DNA of 64,000 nucleotides from positions 1-64,000 of the forward strand of contig NZ_JAKSYG010000026.1 in NCBI RefSeq assembly GCF_022829725.1, in the 5' to 3' direction. Below are positions 47,133 through 56,800 of this stretch, piece by piece (positions within the stretch are counted from its first letter, which is position 1; every line of letters begins with the position of its first letter). Under the pieces are notes generated by a model. It was not told where the DNA came from. It did not search any database and saw nothing but the letters and a program-made list of their open reading frames with translations. The position numbers were made by a program, and so were the translations under genes. This stretch comes from Methylobacterium sp. E-005 (GTDB taxonomy: Bacteria; Pseudomonadota; Alphaproteobacteria; Rhizobiales; Beijerinckiaceae).

Positions 47133-48530
47133 TCAGGCCCCGCCGGAACCGTGCAGCCGCACGGATCGCCCGATCCGTCCCCCGGCCTCGTCGGGCCGGG
47201 TCCGGCAATCCGCGATGGTGGCCCGGGCCGTGTCGATGGCGACCGAGACCGCGGACAGGACCGGCGGATCGGGCGCCCGCTCCCGGGTGTAGCGGACCAC
47301 GTCCATGGCGAGCGCGTCGACCTCGACGGTCAGCGCCTCGATCGCCGCCGGGTCGCGCACAGCCCGCGCCTGACCGGCGATCTCCAGGAGCCGGTCGATG
47401 ATCTCGTCGATCCGCTCCCGGCGCAGGCTCGCGAGCCGCTGCCGGATCCAGGCCAGCACCGAGACGAGGCCGCCCGCCAGCGCGCCGAGGAGGTAGAGCG
47501 TGTCGCCGTAGCGCTCGATGAAGCCGTGCTGGTCGCGCTCGTAATAGTCGATGGCCCCGGGATGGATCGGGATGCGGGCGCTGGTTGCCGCCACCGTGGT
47601 GTCGTAGGCCGGGGCCTGGACGTACTCGGCGGCGTCCGTCGCTTGCGCGGCGGCGGTGCGCTTCTCGAAGAGCTGCCGGGTCACGTCGGCCACCACCACG
47701 CGGCTCAGGGAGGCCCGGGCCATCAGCCGGTACGAGGCGCCCACGGTCTTCACGTCCTCGGCCGGCAGTTTCGGCCGGCCGCCGAACAGGCCCCCCGGGA
47801 TCGTCACCGCCTGGAGCCGCGGGAAGCGCTCGATCACCGCGTCGTCGTCCTCGACCGTGACGAACGCGACCTTGCCGCCGCGGGCGAGCCCCCGCACGGC
47901 TCCCACCAGGGCGAGCGCCTTGGGCGCCGAGGGCGCGATGATGCTGACGAAGGCGTCAATCCGCTTCTCGCGGAAGGCTCCCGCCACCGCCTCCTGATCG
48001 ACCGGGACCAGCAGGACCGTGGAATCCCGTACGGGGCCGGCCGCCTCATCCAGGATAAGGCCGTAATAGCCCAGGATGTTGCGCAGCAAACCGAGGTCGG
48101 CATCCCGGTGGGCCGCGATGCCGAGCCGCTTGCCGGCGAGCTTCGGAAAACCCGTGATGCCGGCCTGTTCCGGCGAGGCGATGATCATCGCCTGATCGCG
48201 CAGGATCGCCAGGGTCAGCCCGTTGGTGGGCAGGAGCACGTCGGGGCGGACCACCGCGAGGTCGGCCCGGCCGTCTTGCAGGGCGGCGGCGCTCTCGCGC
48301 ACGTCGTCGAAGGGGAGGATCTTCAGGCGTATGCTCTCATGGCCGGCATCCAGCGCGTCGGCATAGGCCTTGATCAGCTCCGGCTCGGTGCCGTCCCGGG
48401 GGGCGACCGCGATGGTGAGCACCGTCGCCTGGAGGAGATACCACGCCGCCACCCCGCCGGCGCCCAGGAGGGCTGCGCCGGCCAGGAGCAGGACCTCGCG
48501 GCGCAGCAACCAAGCGGGGACAGCCCACAT
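47133..48530 (-). CDS. TAXI-type TRAP binding protein with membrane anchors
   Basis: 465 residues. An N-terminal helix (LLLAGAALLGAGGVAAWYLLQ) is followed by the TAXI solute-binding domain (about 36-330) with LTIAVAPRDGTEPELIKAYADAL, DLAVVRPDVLLP and AAHRDADLGLLRNILGYYG. A second helix (YLLGALAGGLVSVLAW, about 350-365) precedes a cytoplasmic helical tail of about 100 residues. TAXI proteins are normally free periplasmic binding proteins for TRAP transporters, but here the protein is anchored at both ends and no TRAP permease is adjacent. Last gene of the operon, 9 bases after the DMT gene. Confidence 0.84.
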   Translation of the reverse strand: MWAVPAWLLRREVLLLAGAALLGAGGVAAWYLLQATVLTIAVAPRDGTEPELIKAYADALDAGHESIRLKILPFDDVRESAAALQDGRADLAVVRPDVLLPTNGLTLAILRDQAMIIASPEQAGITGFPKLAGKRLGIAAHRDADLGLLRNILGYYGLILDEAAGPVRDSTVLLVPVDQEAVAGAFREKRIDAFVSIIAPSAPKALALVGAVRGLARGGKVAFVTVEDDDAVIERFPRLQAVTIPGGLFGGRPKLPAEDVKTVGASYRLMARASLSRVVVADVTRQLFEKRTAAAQATDAAEYVQAPAYDTTVAATSARIPIHPGAIDYYERDQHGFIERYGDTLYLLGALAGGLVSVLAWIRQRLASLRRERIDEIIDRLLEIAGQARAVRDPAAIEALTVEVDALAMDVVRYTRERAPDPPVLSAVSVAIDTARATIADCRTRPDEAGGRIGRSVRLHGSGGA

Positions 48531-48539
48531 CCCGGCCGC

Positions 48540-49460
48540 TCAGAACAGCGAGATCAGGACGATCCCACCGACCATCAGGGCGGCACCGATCAGGCGCGGC
48601 GCGCCGGCCTTCACCTGCTTCATGCCGAACCAGCCGAAATGATCGAGCGCCACCGAGGTGATCAGGTTGGCGGTGATCAGGAGGCCGTTGAAGGCCCCGG
48701 CCCCGACCTTGTCGACGAACAGCAGCCCGGCGAACACCGCCACCGCGCCGGTGATGCCGGCGAGCGGCATCCACCAGCGGACCCCCGCGACGTCCTGCCG
48801 GCTCGGCAGCGGCGAGGGGCGCAGCAGGAACACCAGGGCGAACACGAACACGACCGGGATGAACGACACCGTGGCGGCGAGCCAGGGATTCTCCAGGGCG
48901 CCGCGCAGCTGCGCGTTCCACACCACGCCGACCGCCATGAGGGCGCCGGCCACCAGGATGAACGGGTAGAGCAGCTTGCCGCCGACTCCCTTCTCGCCGC
49001 CCTCGCTCTTGCCGCCCGAGCGGGCGATGAAGGTCACGCCCACCGCCATCAGCAGGCCGCCGAGCCAGGCCATCGGCTTGAAGCCCGACGCCTGCAGGCC
49101 GAACAGGCCGAACGCGTCCATCGCCAGCGAGGTGAGGATGTTGGCGGTCAGCGTCAGGCCGTTGAACGGCCCGGCGCCGACCTTGTCGATGAAGGCGAGG
49201 CCGCCGAACACCGCCACCGCGCCGGCCACACCCCCGAGCGGGGCGTACCAGGGCATCTTGCTCAGGGAGGCGAGGTTCGGCAGCGGCGTCGGCATCGTGA
49301 AGAACAGGGTCGCGAACACGAAGACGATCGGCAGGAACGACACCGTCGCGGCGAGCCAGGGATTGACCAGCTTGCCGCGCAGCTGCGCGTTCATGGCGTT
49401 GCCGATGGCCTGCAGCGCGCCGGCCACCAGGATGAAGGGATACAGGAGGGCAGCCGTCAC
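48540..49460 (-). CDS. DMT-family transporter with internal duplication (DUF606/YdcZ)
   Basis: 306 residues from a GTG at 49458-49460. The protein is a clear tandem duplication: LLYPFILVAGALQAIGNAMNAQLRG (residue about 5) recurs as LLYPFILVAGALMAVGVVWNAQLRG (about 163), and NPWLAATVSF and DKVGAGPFNGL (DKVGAGAFNGL in the second copy) each occur twice at the same spacing. Each half has about five helices of the DUF606 type; in many genomes this is a half-size gene encoding one domain. Substrate unknown. Sits 24 bases after the ArsB-like gene. Confidence 0.88.
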   Translation of the reverse strand: MTAALLYPFILVAGALQAIGNAMNAQLRGKLVNPWLAATVSFLPIVFVFATLFFTMPTPLPNLASLSKMPWYAPLGGVAGAVAVFGGLAFIDKVGAGPFNGLTLTANILTSLAMDAFGLFGLQASGFKPMAWLGGLLMAVGVTFIARSGGKSEGGEKGVGGKLLYPFILVAGALMAVGVVWNAQLRGALENPWLAATVSFIPVVFVFALVFLLRPSPLPSRQDVAGVRWWMPLAGITGAVAVFAGLLFVDKVGAGAFNGLLITANLITSVALDHFGWFGMKQVKAGAPRLIGAALMVGGIVLISLF

Positions 49461-49484
49461 GCGCGCAGACCTTGGGTTCGGGGT

Positions 49485-50753
49485 TCAGATGAGCAGCAGG
49501 CCGGCCAGAGCCAGCACGAGGGCCGATGGCATCACCAGCAGGCCGAGCTTCAGGAAGGTCCAGGCGCCGACATCCTGGCCCTCGCGGCGGATGGCGGTGA
49601 GCCAGAGGATGGTCGCCAGCGAGCCCGTCACCGAGAGGTTCGGGCCCAGATCGACGCCGATCAGGATCGCGCCCGCGACCTTCTCGGGCACCTGGGCGGT
49701 GTGGACGGCGGCGCCCGCGATGAGGCCGGCCGGCAGGTTGTTGACGAGGTTGCACAAAACCGCGATCAGCCCCCCCGCCCCCCAGGCGGTGGCCTCCGGG
49801 GCGGCGTGGGCGTAGCCCTTGAGCAGATCCGCCAGCATGGCGAGGACGCCGGTCTTCTCCAGGGCCTCCACCAGCACGAACAGGCCGGCCACCAGCGGCA
49901 GCACGCTCCACGACACGTCCTTGGCGACCTCCACGAGGCCGCCGCGCTTGAGCAGCAGCACGACCACGGTGGTGGCCAAGCCCGCCACGAAGGTCGGCAG
50001 GCCGAGATCGAGGCCGAGCGCCGAGGCGCCGATCAGCACGCCGCCGGTCGCCACGATGCCGATCCCCGCCACGAGGCCGGTGCGCGAGAGCGATACGGCC
50101 TCGACATCGGTCGCCACGCTCTGGCCGCGCAGCGTCTTGGCCTGGGTCAGGCGCAGCACCGCGTAGGTCGTCGCGATGGCGAGAACCGAGGGCAGCGCGA
50201 ACAGGCCGAGCCAGCGCATGAGCGGCGGCATGTGATCGGCGAAGACCACGAGGTTGGCGGGGTTCGAGATCGGCAGCACGAAGCTCGCCGCGTTGGCGAT
50301 GAAGGCGCAGACGAACAGGTAGGGGAGCGGATTCTCGACCTTGGCGGCCTTGGTGGCGGCGTAGACGGCGGGCGTCAGCACCACCGCGCAGGCGTCGTTC
50401 GACAGGAACACCGTGACGACGGTGCCCACGAGGTAGACCAGGGTGAACAGCCGGGTCGCCGAGCCCTTGGCGGCACGCACCGCGATCGAGGCCAGCCAGT
50501 CGAACAGGCCCTCCTTCCGGGCGACCTCCGACATCAGCATCATGCCGACGAGGAACAGGTAGACGTCGGTGCCCTTGAGGACGCCCTCCCAGGCGGTGGC
50601 GGGGGCGAGCAGCCCGAGGGCGACGAGGGCGCCAGCGCCGAGCACGGCCCAGATCGCCTCCGGCCACGAGAACGGCCGCAGGATGACGCCGAGCGTCGCG
50701 AGGGCGGTGATCGCCCAGGTCGTGATGTTGGGGGACAGCGTCAGCGCGCCCAT
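49485..50753 (-). CDS. ArsB/NhaD-type anion transporter
   Basis: 422 residues, about 11 helices. Motifs include VYLFLVGMMLMSEVARKEGLFDWLA, FLSNDACAVVLTPAVYAATKAA (the ArsB helix bearing a conserved Asn-Asp), ANAASFVLPISNPANLVVFADHMPP and LCNLVNNLPAGLIAGAA plus GVDLGPNLSVTGSLATILWL. This repeat of NN/NP loops is the ArsB/SLC13 ion-transporter superfamily. Members export arsenite or take up organic anions. No arsR or arsC is nearby, so arsenite is not assured. Start ATG 50751-50753; 67 bases after the phosphoesterase stop. Confidence 0.88.
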   Translation of the reverse strand: MGALTLSPNITTWAITALATLGVILRPFSWPEAIWAVLGAGALVALGLLAPATAWEGVLKGTDVYLFLVGMMLMSEVARKEGLFDWLASIAVRAAKGSATRLFTLVYLVGTVVTVFLSNDACAVVLTPAVYAATKAAKVENPLPYLFVCAFIANAASFVLPISNPANLVVFADHMPPLMRWLGLFALPSVLAIATTYAVLRLTQAKTLRGQSVATDVEAVSLSRTGLVAGIGIVATGGVLIGASALGLDLGLPTFVAGLATTVVVLLLKRGGLVEVAKDVSWSVLPLVAGLFVLVEALEKTGVLAMLADLLKGYAHAAPEATAWGAGGLIAVLCNLVNNLPAGLIAGAAVHTAQVPEKVAGAILIGVDLGPNLSVTGSLATILWLTAIRREGQDVGAWTFLKLGLLVMPSALVLALAGLLLI

Positions 50754-50820
50754 CGGTTCCGGTAGTCCTGTATCGGGTGAGTCGGGAAAGGGATGTCTGC
50801 AGCGTTTCGGATGGGGCCGG

Positions 50821-52041
50821 CTACCAGTCCCGGCCGTTGCGGTTGGGGCCGAGCTGATCCCCGCGGATGCCCTTGCCGGGCCAAGCCTGCGTGCGGAACG
50901 CGTCGCTGCCCGGTCGCTTCGGGGCGGGCGGCGGCGTGAATGCGCAGGACACGGGCTCGATCGTCTCGGCGTCGCTGCCGCCCGTGCCGTCCGCCGCCGT
51001 CACCGAGAGACGGTGCGCGCCGCCCGGCCACGGAACCTGCGCCTCGACGGTGCGCGGACCGACCGGATGCATCGGGTGGGGCGGCCCGCCGTCGACGCGG
51101 GCGTGGCAGGACCAATGCTCCTGCGGGGCGTTCGAGAGCACGAGGGCGCGCACCGTGATCGTCCCGCCTGCCACCAGAGGCTCCGCGGCGAGGCGCCGGT
51201 CGGCCGGGCTCGTGATCATCACGAAGGGCAGCTTTCGGTCGAGGGGCTTGAACCGCCAACTCGTCACGGCGCCGTCGATCGCCCCCACCGCGTAGCCCAC
51301 CGCGCCGTCCTCGTTCTGGCCGACCGAGCGGGCCGAGGCGTAGAGGGTGCGCCCGTCATGGGCGAGTTCGTTGTAGTGGGTGTGACCCATCTCGACGAGG
51401 CGGACATTGTGGCCACGGATCAGGCCCGCCAGCGTGGCCTTCTCGTCCGGCCCGGTGAGGTCGTCCGGATAGGTGTGGGTGAAGACCGCGCAGGGCAGGC
51501 CGTCCCGGTCGGCCGCCGCGAGTTCGCTTCCGAGCCAATCGAGCTGGCAGGGACCGAGCCGGAAATCGAGGCCGAATCCCTTCTGGCCGTAGCCGGCGCT
51601 GATCATGTCGAGGAACAGGCAGCGCACGCCGGCGAACGTCTCGGCGTAGTAGTAGTGCGGCACATAAATCGGGGTCTGCGGCCGGGGCAGGTAATGCCCG
51701 CGGGGCTGGTGACGGCCACCCTGTCGGCTGCCCATCACCTGCGCGAACAGCGCATCGAAATCCGTCATCCTGCCGTGCTGGCGGTCGTGATCCCCGGCGA
51801 TCAGGCGGACCGGAAGCGCCGAATGGGCCGCCAGGGCATCGGTCAGGATCTTGTACTGCGCCGCCCGCCCGTCCTCGGCGAGGTCGCCCGGCAGGTAGGC
51901 GAAGTCAAGGAGACCGCTCTGATGGAGGCCGTCGACCTCGGCGAGGATCGCCCGCAGGTCGATCGCGTTTCGGTCGCCCGGCTGTTCCAGGTGCAGATCG
52001 CCGATATGCGCGAAGGCGAACACGCCGCGGGTCCCGCTCAT
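50821..52041 (-). CDS. Calcineurin-like metallophosphoesterase
   Basis: 406 residues from the ATG at 52039-52041 (MSGTRGVFAFAHIGDLHLEQPG). Metal-binding motifs in order: GDLH (about residue 14), PGDLAEDG, AGDHD (the usual GNHD with Asn replaced by Asp), FTHTYPD and GHTHYN. This is the CpdA/Icc-like set that hydrolyses phosphomono- or diesters. The last 130 residues form a beta-sandwich-like part (VRALVLSNAPQEHWSCHARVDGG...), suggesting a non-enzymatic domain. No signal peptide. First gene of a four-gene operon with transporters; the substrate is unknown but may be linked to theirs. Confidence 0.86.
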   Translation of the reverse strand: MSGTRGVFAFAHIGDLHLEQPGDRNAIDLRAILAEVDGLHQSGLLDFAYLPGDLAEDGRAAQYKILTDALAAHSALPVRLIAGDHDRQHGRMTDFDALFAQVMGSRQGGRHQPRGHYLPRPQTPIYVPHYYYAETFAGVRCLFLDMISAGYGQKGFGLDFRLGPCQLDWLGSELAAADRDGLPCAVFTHTYPDDLTGPDEKATLAGLIRGHNVRLVEMGHTHYNELAHDGRTLYASARSVGQNEDGAVGYAVGAIDGAVTSWRFKPLDRKLPFVMITSPADRRLAAEPLVAGGTITVRALVLSNAPQEHWSCHARVDGGPPHPMHPVGPRTVEAQVPWPGGAHRLSVTAADGTGGSDAETIEPVSCAFTPPPAPKRPGSDAFRTQAWPGKGIRGDQLGPNRNGRDW

Positions 52042-52426
52042 GGGGCCGTTGCGCCGCGGGGAACCGCGTACGCCCGCCCGATCGATCCGCCTGTCCCGCC
52101 CGCCATCGCGCCCTCCGGATGGCCCCCGGGAGGCAGCCACACACGTTGCGAACGGCCCGACGCCCCGGACGCCGCCGAGTTCCGTGATCGGGCTGCAGGC
52201 TAGGCGGCCCGGAACCTAATTTTTCGTGATCGCGACCGGGACACCGGACAGGACAGGGAAAGTGTCGTGAAATCGGACGCCCTGTGTCTGCTTGCTGGAC
52301 ACATGCCGGGCTTTCACGACGACAGGTCGTGATCGCCCGAACTTTGGCCCCCGCCCGATACGGATTGTGGCTCATCCTGCGCGAGTCAGGCTCAAACCGG
52401 GCCGTGAGCGCGCGCAGTCTCCGGCA
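52042..52426. other. Intergenic region upstream of the phosphoesterase operon
   Basis: 385 bases holding the operon promoter and the end of the AraC gene. It contains a nested inverted repeat: GTCGTGAAA at 52264-52272 with TTTCACGAC at 52312-52320, and inside it TGTGTC at 52283-52288 with GACACA at 52298-52303. Together they can form a long imperfect stem. It could be the AraC gene's terminator or an operator. Confidence 0.5.
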
Positions 52427-53482
52427 TCAGAGGCTCTCGATCCAGTCACGCAGGACCGCCCCCGGCGCGCGCTCCAGCTCGGCCTCCGGGCGCCGGGGTG
52501 CGGTGCTGGGCACGAAGCCGAACCGGCGCTTGAACGCCCGCCGGAAGGTCCGCTCGTCCGAGAAGCCGACCGCGTAGGCGACCTGTGCGACGCGGGCGGC
52601 TTGCGGCCCGTCATCCCGCACCAGCATCCGCATGGCGGCCATCAGACGGCGGTCGCGGATGTAGGCGACGATGCCGTGCGGCGCGAACAGGCGGTACAGT
52701 GTCGAGCGCGACAGGCCGAGCCGTGCCGCGATCAGAGCCGGCGTCAGTTTCGGATTGCCGAGTTCCGCTTCGACGAGGCGGCGGATCCGGATGCGGGCAT
52801 CCGGATTGGGGGAGGCCCGACCCGTCTCCTTGCCGCGCAGCCAGGTCGCGCAGAGCTGGGTGATCGCCGCCGAGGCCGCCAGGGCCTCGCGCCGGTCGAG
52901 GAGATCGCCGCAGGCGACGACGTTGGCGACGAAACTATGGACGAGGCGCCCGAAGGGATCGCCATCGTGGTCCAGGGCCCGGCCGTGCAGGGCATCCGGG
53001 TGGCAGCCCTGCTGCTCCAGGACGGCGCGGGGAATCAGGACGTTGGTGGCGTCGACCGGGTCCGCGACGATGCGCACGGGCTGCCCGAGATCGAACACGA
53101 TGGCCTGGACCTCGGTGACGGGACCGGTGCGCGGACCGGCCTCCACGAGGCTCTGCCCCCGGCGATAGAACTGCAGCAGGAGATGGTCCAGGCCCTGCTG
53201 GCGGATCATCTCCGGCGACCGCACGAGGATGTGGGCCGGCGCCATCACGTCGCCGACCAGGAGGTCGCCGAGGTGATAGCTGCGCATCGCGATCGGGATC
53301 GTCAGGTCGGTCTCGGGCCGGAAGCTCACCGCGAAGATGGGGGCGAGATGGTCCTGCCACGCCCGGCCGAGGGCCTGTGGATCCTGCGGCGGCTCGAACC
53401 GCAGGCAGGCGATCCTGTTCATCTGGACAGAGCCGGTGGATCGGGATGTAGCGGAGCCCGGATCGGTATTGTCGAGATACAT
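52427..53482 (-). CDS. AraC-family transcriptional regulator
   Basis: 351 residues. The N-terminal half is an AraC ligand-binding-like domain (about 30-215) containing FAVSFRPETDLTIPIAMRSYHLGDLLVGDVMAPAHI and LLLQFYRRGQSLVEAG. The C-terminal double helix-turn-helix (about 240-335) shows LTPALIAARLGLSRSTLYRLFAPHG and VAQVAYAVGFSDERTFRRAFKRRFGFVPS, the conserved recognition segment. ATG at 53480-53482. It is divergent from the autotransporter gene with 392 bases between, so control of that gene is plausible. Confidence 0.92.
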   Translation of the reverse strand: MYLDNTDPGSATSRSTGSVQMNRIACLRFEPPQDPQALGRAWQDHLAPIFAVSFRPETDLTIPIAMRSYHLGDLLVGDVMAPAHILVRSPEMIRQQGLDHLLLQFYRRGQSLVEAGPRTGPVTEVQAIVFDLGQPVRIVADPVDATNVLIPRAVLEQQGCHPDALHGRALDHDGDPFGRLVHSFVANVVACGDLLDRREALAASAAITQLCATWLRGKETGRASPNPDARIRIRRLVEAELGNPKLTPALIAARLGLSRSTLYRLFAPHGIVAYIRDRRLMAAMRMLVRDDGPQAARVAQVAYAVGFSDERTFRRAFKRRFGFVPSTAPRRPEAELERAPGAVLRDWIESL

Positions 53483-53874
53483 CGCTGAAGCCTAACGCGT
53501 ATTATTGGCTCGGTTTATAAGTATTTGCGTCTTTACGAAAGATAATCTGTGGCTTGGGTCCGCAATCTTGGGCCGGGCTCGACCGGAGCCAGGGATGTGA
53601 TCAGTGGGTCCATTCCGTCGTGATGAACATCCTAGCCTATCGCGCTGCCCCGGCGACGTGCGATTCGGCGCGGACGGTGTCGAATGATGTCGCCGGCCAA
53701 CCGGTGTCCAATGGTTAGCCGACGGGGGCACGGGACTTTCCGTTCCAGAGAAGAGCAAAGCAGTTCCAAATGGAAGGCCCGGACTCATCTGTCGCAGATA
53801 AGCGACGGTGCGTTACGTATGCCCTTGCTAACGCGACTCGCAGCATCTTTTGCAGGATCTGCGGGGTCGGAACG
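53483..53874. other. Intergenic region between AraC and autotransporter genes
   Basis: 392 bases between divergent genes, AT-richer next to the AraC gene (53490-53570). The autotransporter frame is open back to 53770, but residues before 53875 do not look like a signal peptide. No hairpin or small gene supported. Confidence 0.5.
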
Positions 53875-56800
53875 ATGGATCATAAGCACGGAAAGGCGGC
53901 CGACGCCGACGAGGCAGGGTTGCGCGGTGCTGTTTTACGCAGCACCACGATCCGCCGTGCGTCGTCCCGGGCGGGATTATTGTTCGGATGCTCCCTGGCC
54001 GCGCTGACGATCGCCCCGGGTCCGGTCGCCGCAGAGGATGACGGTGTGCGCCCGGCACGGTCTCCCTCGACGCTTGACGCCGCAGGCCACCCGCTGACGG
54101 CGGCGGACTTCCGGGCGTGGGACGCTTACACCGGGGATTGGGGGCTTGGGGCCATCGACGCCGCCGGAGCCTATGCGCGCGGCTTTACCGGCCTCGATAT
54201 CCCGGTCGCCGTCGTCGACAGCGGTATCGATAAAGGCCACCCGAAGTTCACGGGCCGTATCTCGAGCGCCTCACGCAATTTCTGGCTTCCGGAACTTGTC
54301 TTTCCCAACGGTCGGTCGAGTCAGATGATCGTGGTCGATGTCAACGGCCACGGCACGCACGTTTCGGGTACGATCGGGGCATCGCCAGCCGATGGCCATA
54401 TGATGGGCGTCGCCTACGAGAGCAGGATATTATCGCTCAGCGCGATCTTGAGCCAATCGGACATAGATCGGATCAGAAAGGAAGAACAGGTTGTCGTTGA
54501 AGGCTTGAGATCCGATCAGGCGATCGAATATGCAGCCGATCATGGCGCTCTCGTTCTCAATGGAAGTTACGGTCCGGCGTATCCGAGGAAGAGAAATAGC
54601 GATGGAAGCATAAATATAAATTACAAAGAATATCCAATACAGACCATATTTAACGAAGACGATCATGAGGCAATTGCTGCTGCAATCAAAGACGATGTCC
54701 TCTCTGTTTTTGCCGCTGGAAACGACGGCCGGGACCAGCCGAAGATCGCAGGCAATCCGGAAGGGAACGCGCTGTTCCCATACATCAAGCCCGAGCATGC
54801 GCTGAGCAATGTTTATTATCTACAAGACGATAATGGGCAATCCGCTAACTTCAGAACCGATTTTTCCGATGTCTCTGGGTACGTCATCGCTGTTGTAGCG
54901 ACCGATTCCCACGATCAGATCGCCGGCTTCAGCAATCGCTGTGGGGTGGCGGCCGCTTGGTGCATCGCAGCGCCGGGCGTCAAGATTGAATCCACGTGGC
55001 CGCGGGATCAACGGACGGGGGGCTATGCCGCGATCAGCGGCACCTCGATGGCAGCGCCCCATGTGACGGGTGCCGCGGCCGTGTTGCGCCAGGCCTTCCC
55101 ATTCCTCAGGGCGCCCGACATCGCCCAAATCCTGTTCACCACGGCCAAGCCGCTGGGCGTGGACGCGGATCACCCGCTCGGGAATCGGGAGACCTTCGGC
55201 TGGGGCCTGCTGAACCTCGGCAAGGCGATCGACGGCCCGGGTCAGTTCACCCGCAACTGGACGGTCGATACCACCTATAAGGGCCAAGCCTATTACGGCA
55301 CCTTCGCCAACGACATCTCCGGAATCGGCGGCCTGACCAAGGTCGGTGCGGGCACCCTCGAACTGTCCGGCACCAACACCTACGCGGGCGGCACCAAGGT
55401 CTCCGGCGGCACCCTGGCCGTGTGGCGCGATGCCAATCTCGGCGCGGATGGCACCGGCCTGGCCCTCGGCGGCGGCGGACGGCTGCGCGTCCTGGCGGAC
55501 GGCTTCTCCACCGCGCGTCCGGTCACCCTCGACGGCCTGGGCGTGCTGCGCATCGACGGCGGCGTCTCGGCCCGCTTCGCGGGGGTGATCGCCGACGGGG
55601 CACAGGCCGGGACGCTCGGCAAGATCGGGCCCGGCACGCTCGAACTCGCCGGCGCCAACAGCTACACGGGCGGCACCGAGATCCGGGGCGGCACCCTGGC
55701 CGTGGGTCACGATGCCAATCTCGGCGCGGCCGGCGCCGGGCTGACCCTGAGCACAGCCGGTACGCTGCGGATCCTGGCGGGCGGGTTCTCCACCACGCGG
55801 CCGATGACCCTCGACGGCGCCGGGATCGTGTCGATCGACGGCGGCTCCGCGCGGTTTGCGGGCGTGATCGCGGATGGCGACCAGCCGGGCTCCCTCATGA
55901 CGGAGGGGGCCGGCACCACGATCCTGTCGGCGGCCAACACCTATACGGGCGATACCCGCGTGGCGGGCGGCAGCGGGCTGGCTCTGACGGCGACCGGGCG
56001 CCTCGTCTCGGAGGTGTTCGTCGACCGGACGGCGAGCTTCACCAATGCCGGCCTCGCCGCCAGCGGCGTGTGGAACCTCGGCACCGTGAGCAACACCGGT
56101 ACGATCGCCGGCGGCGTGACCAACAACCCCCGCGCCACCGCGACGAATGCCGGCACGATCACGGGCGGGCTGAGCAATGCCGGACTGGCCCTCAACACCG
56201 GCCTGATCTCCGGCGCTGTCTCGAACAGCGGCTGGCTCACCACCAGCGGGACGATCGCCGGCAGCCTCACCAATGCCGGTCAGGCGACCAACAGCGGGAC
56301 GATCACCGGCGGCGCGGGCAACACCGGCAGCCTGACCAACGCCGGCACGATCGCGGGCGGGGTGTCGAACGGCGGCACCCTGGCGACGAGCGGGGCGATC
56401 ACCGGCGGCCTCGCCAATGCCGGCCGGACCCAGAACAGCGGCACGATCGCGGGTGGGGTGTCGAACAGCGGCACGCTGGCCACCCGCGGCACCCTCGCGG
56501 GCGGGCTGACCAACACCGGCACCGTCACGGCCAGCGCAGGCCGGATCGACGGCGCCATCCGTAACATGGGCGGCACCCTCGCCATCACCGGAGCGGTCGC
56601 CAGCGACGGCAGCCTCGCCAATGCCGCCGGCGCCACCCTCGCGGTCGCCGGCACCGGCGCCTACAGCCTCGCCGGGCCGCTCACCAACGCCGGCACGGTC
56701 GCGGTGGCCCAAACCGCCAGCTTGGCGGCGCCGGCCGGCCTGAGCAATGCCGGGCTCGTCGCCAGCGACGGCATCCTCACCACCGACCTCACCAACACCG

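Noticed and set aside
47151..50765. 1204-codon plus-strand open frame opposite the transporter operon
   Set aside because: Shadow frame in GC-rich DNA; residues are His/Arg/Gln/Glu-rich with no domain, while the minus strand has three clear genes.
56050..56530. Regular repeats suggestive of a CRISPR array
   Set aside because: The units are in frame within a coding sequence and encode NxGTIxGG protein repeats; no spacer/repeat pattern and no cas genes.
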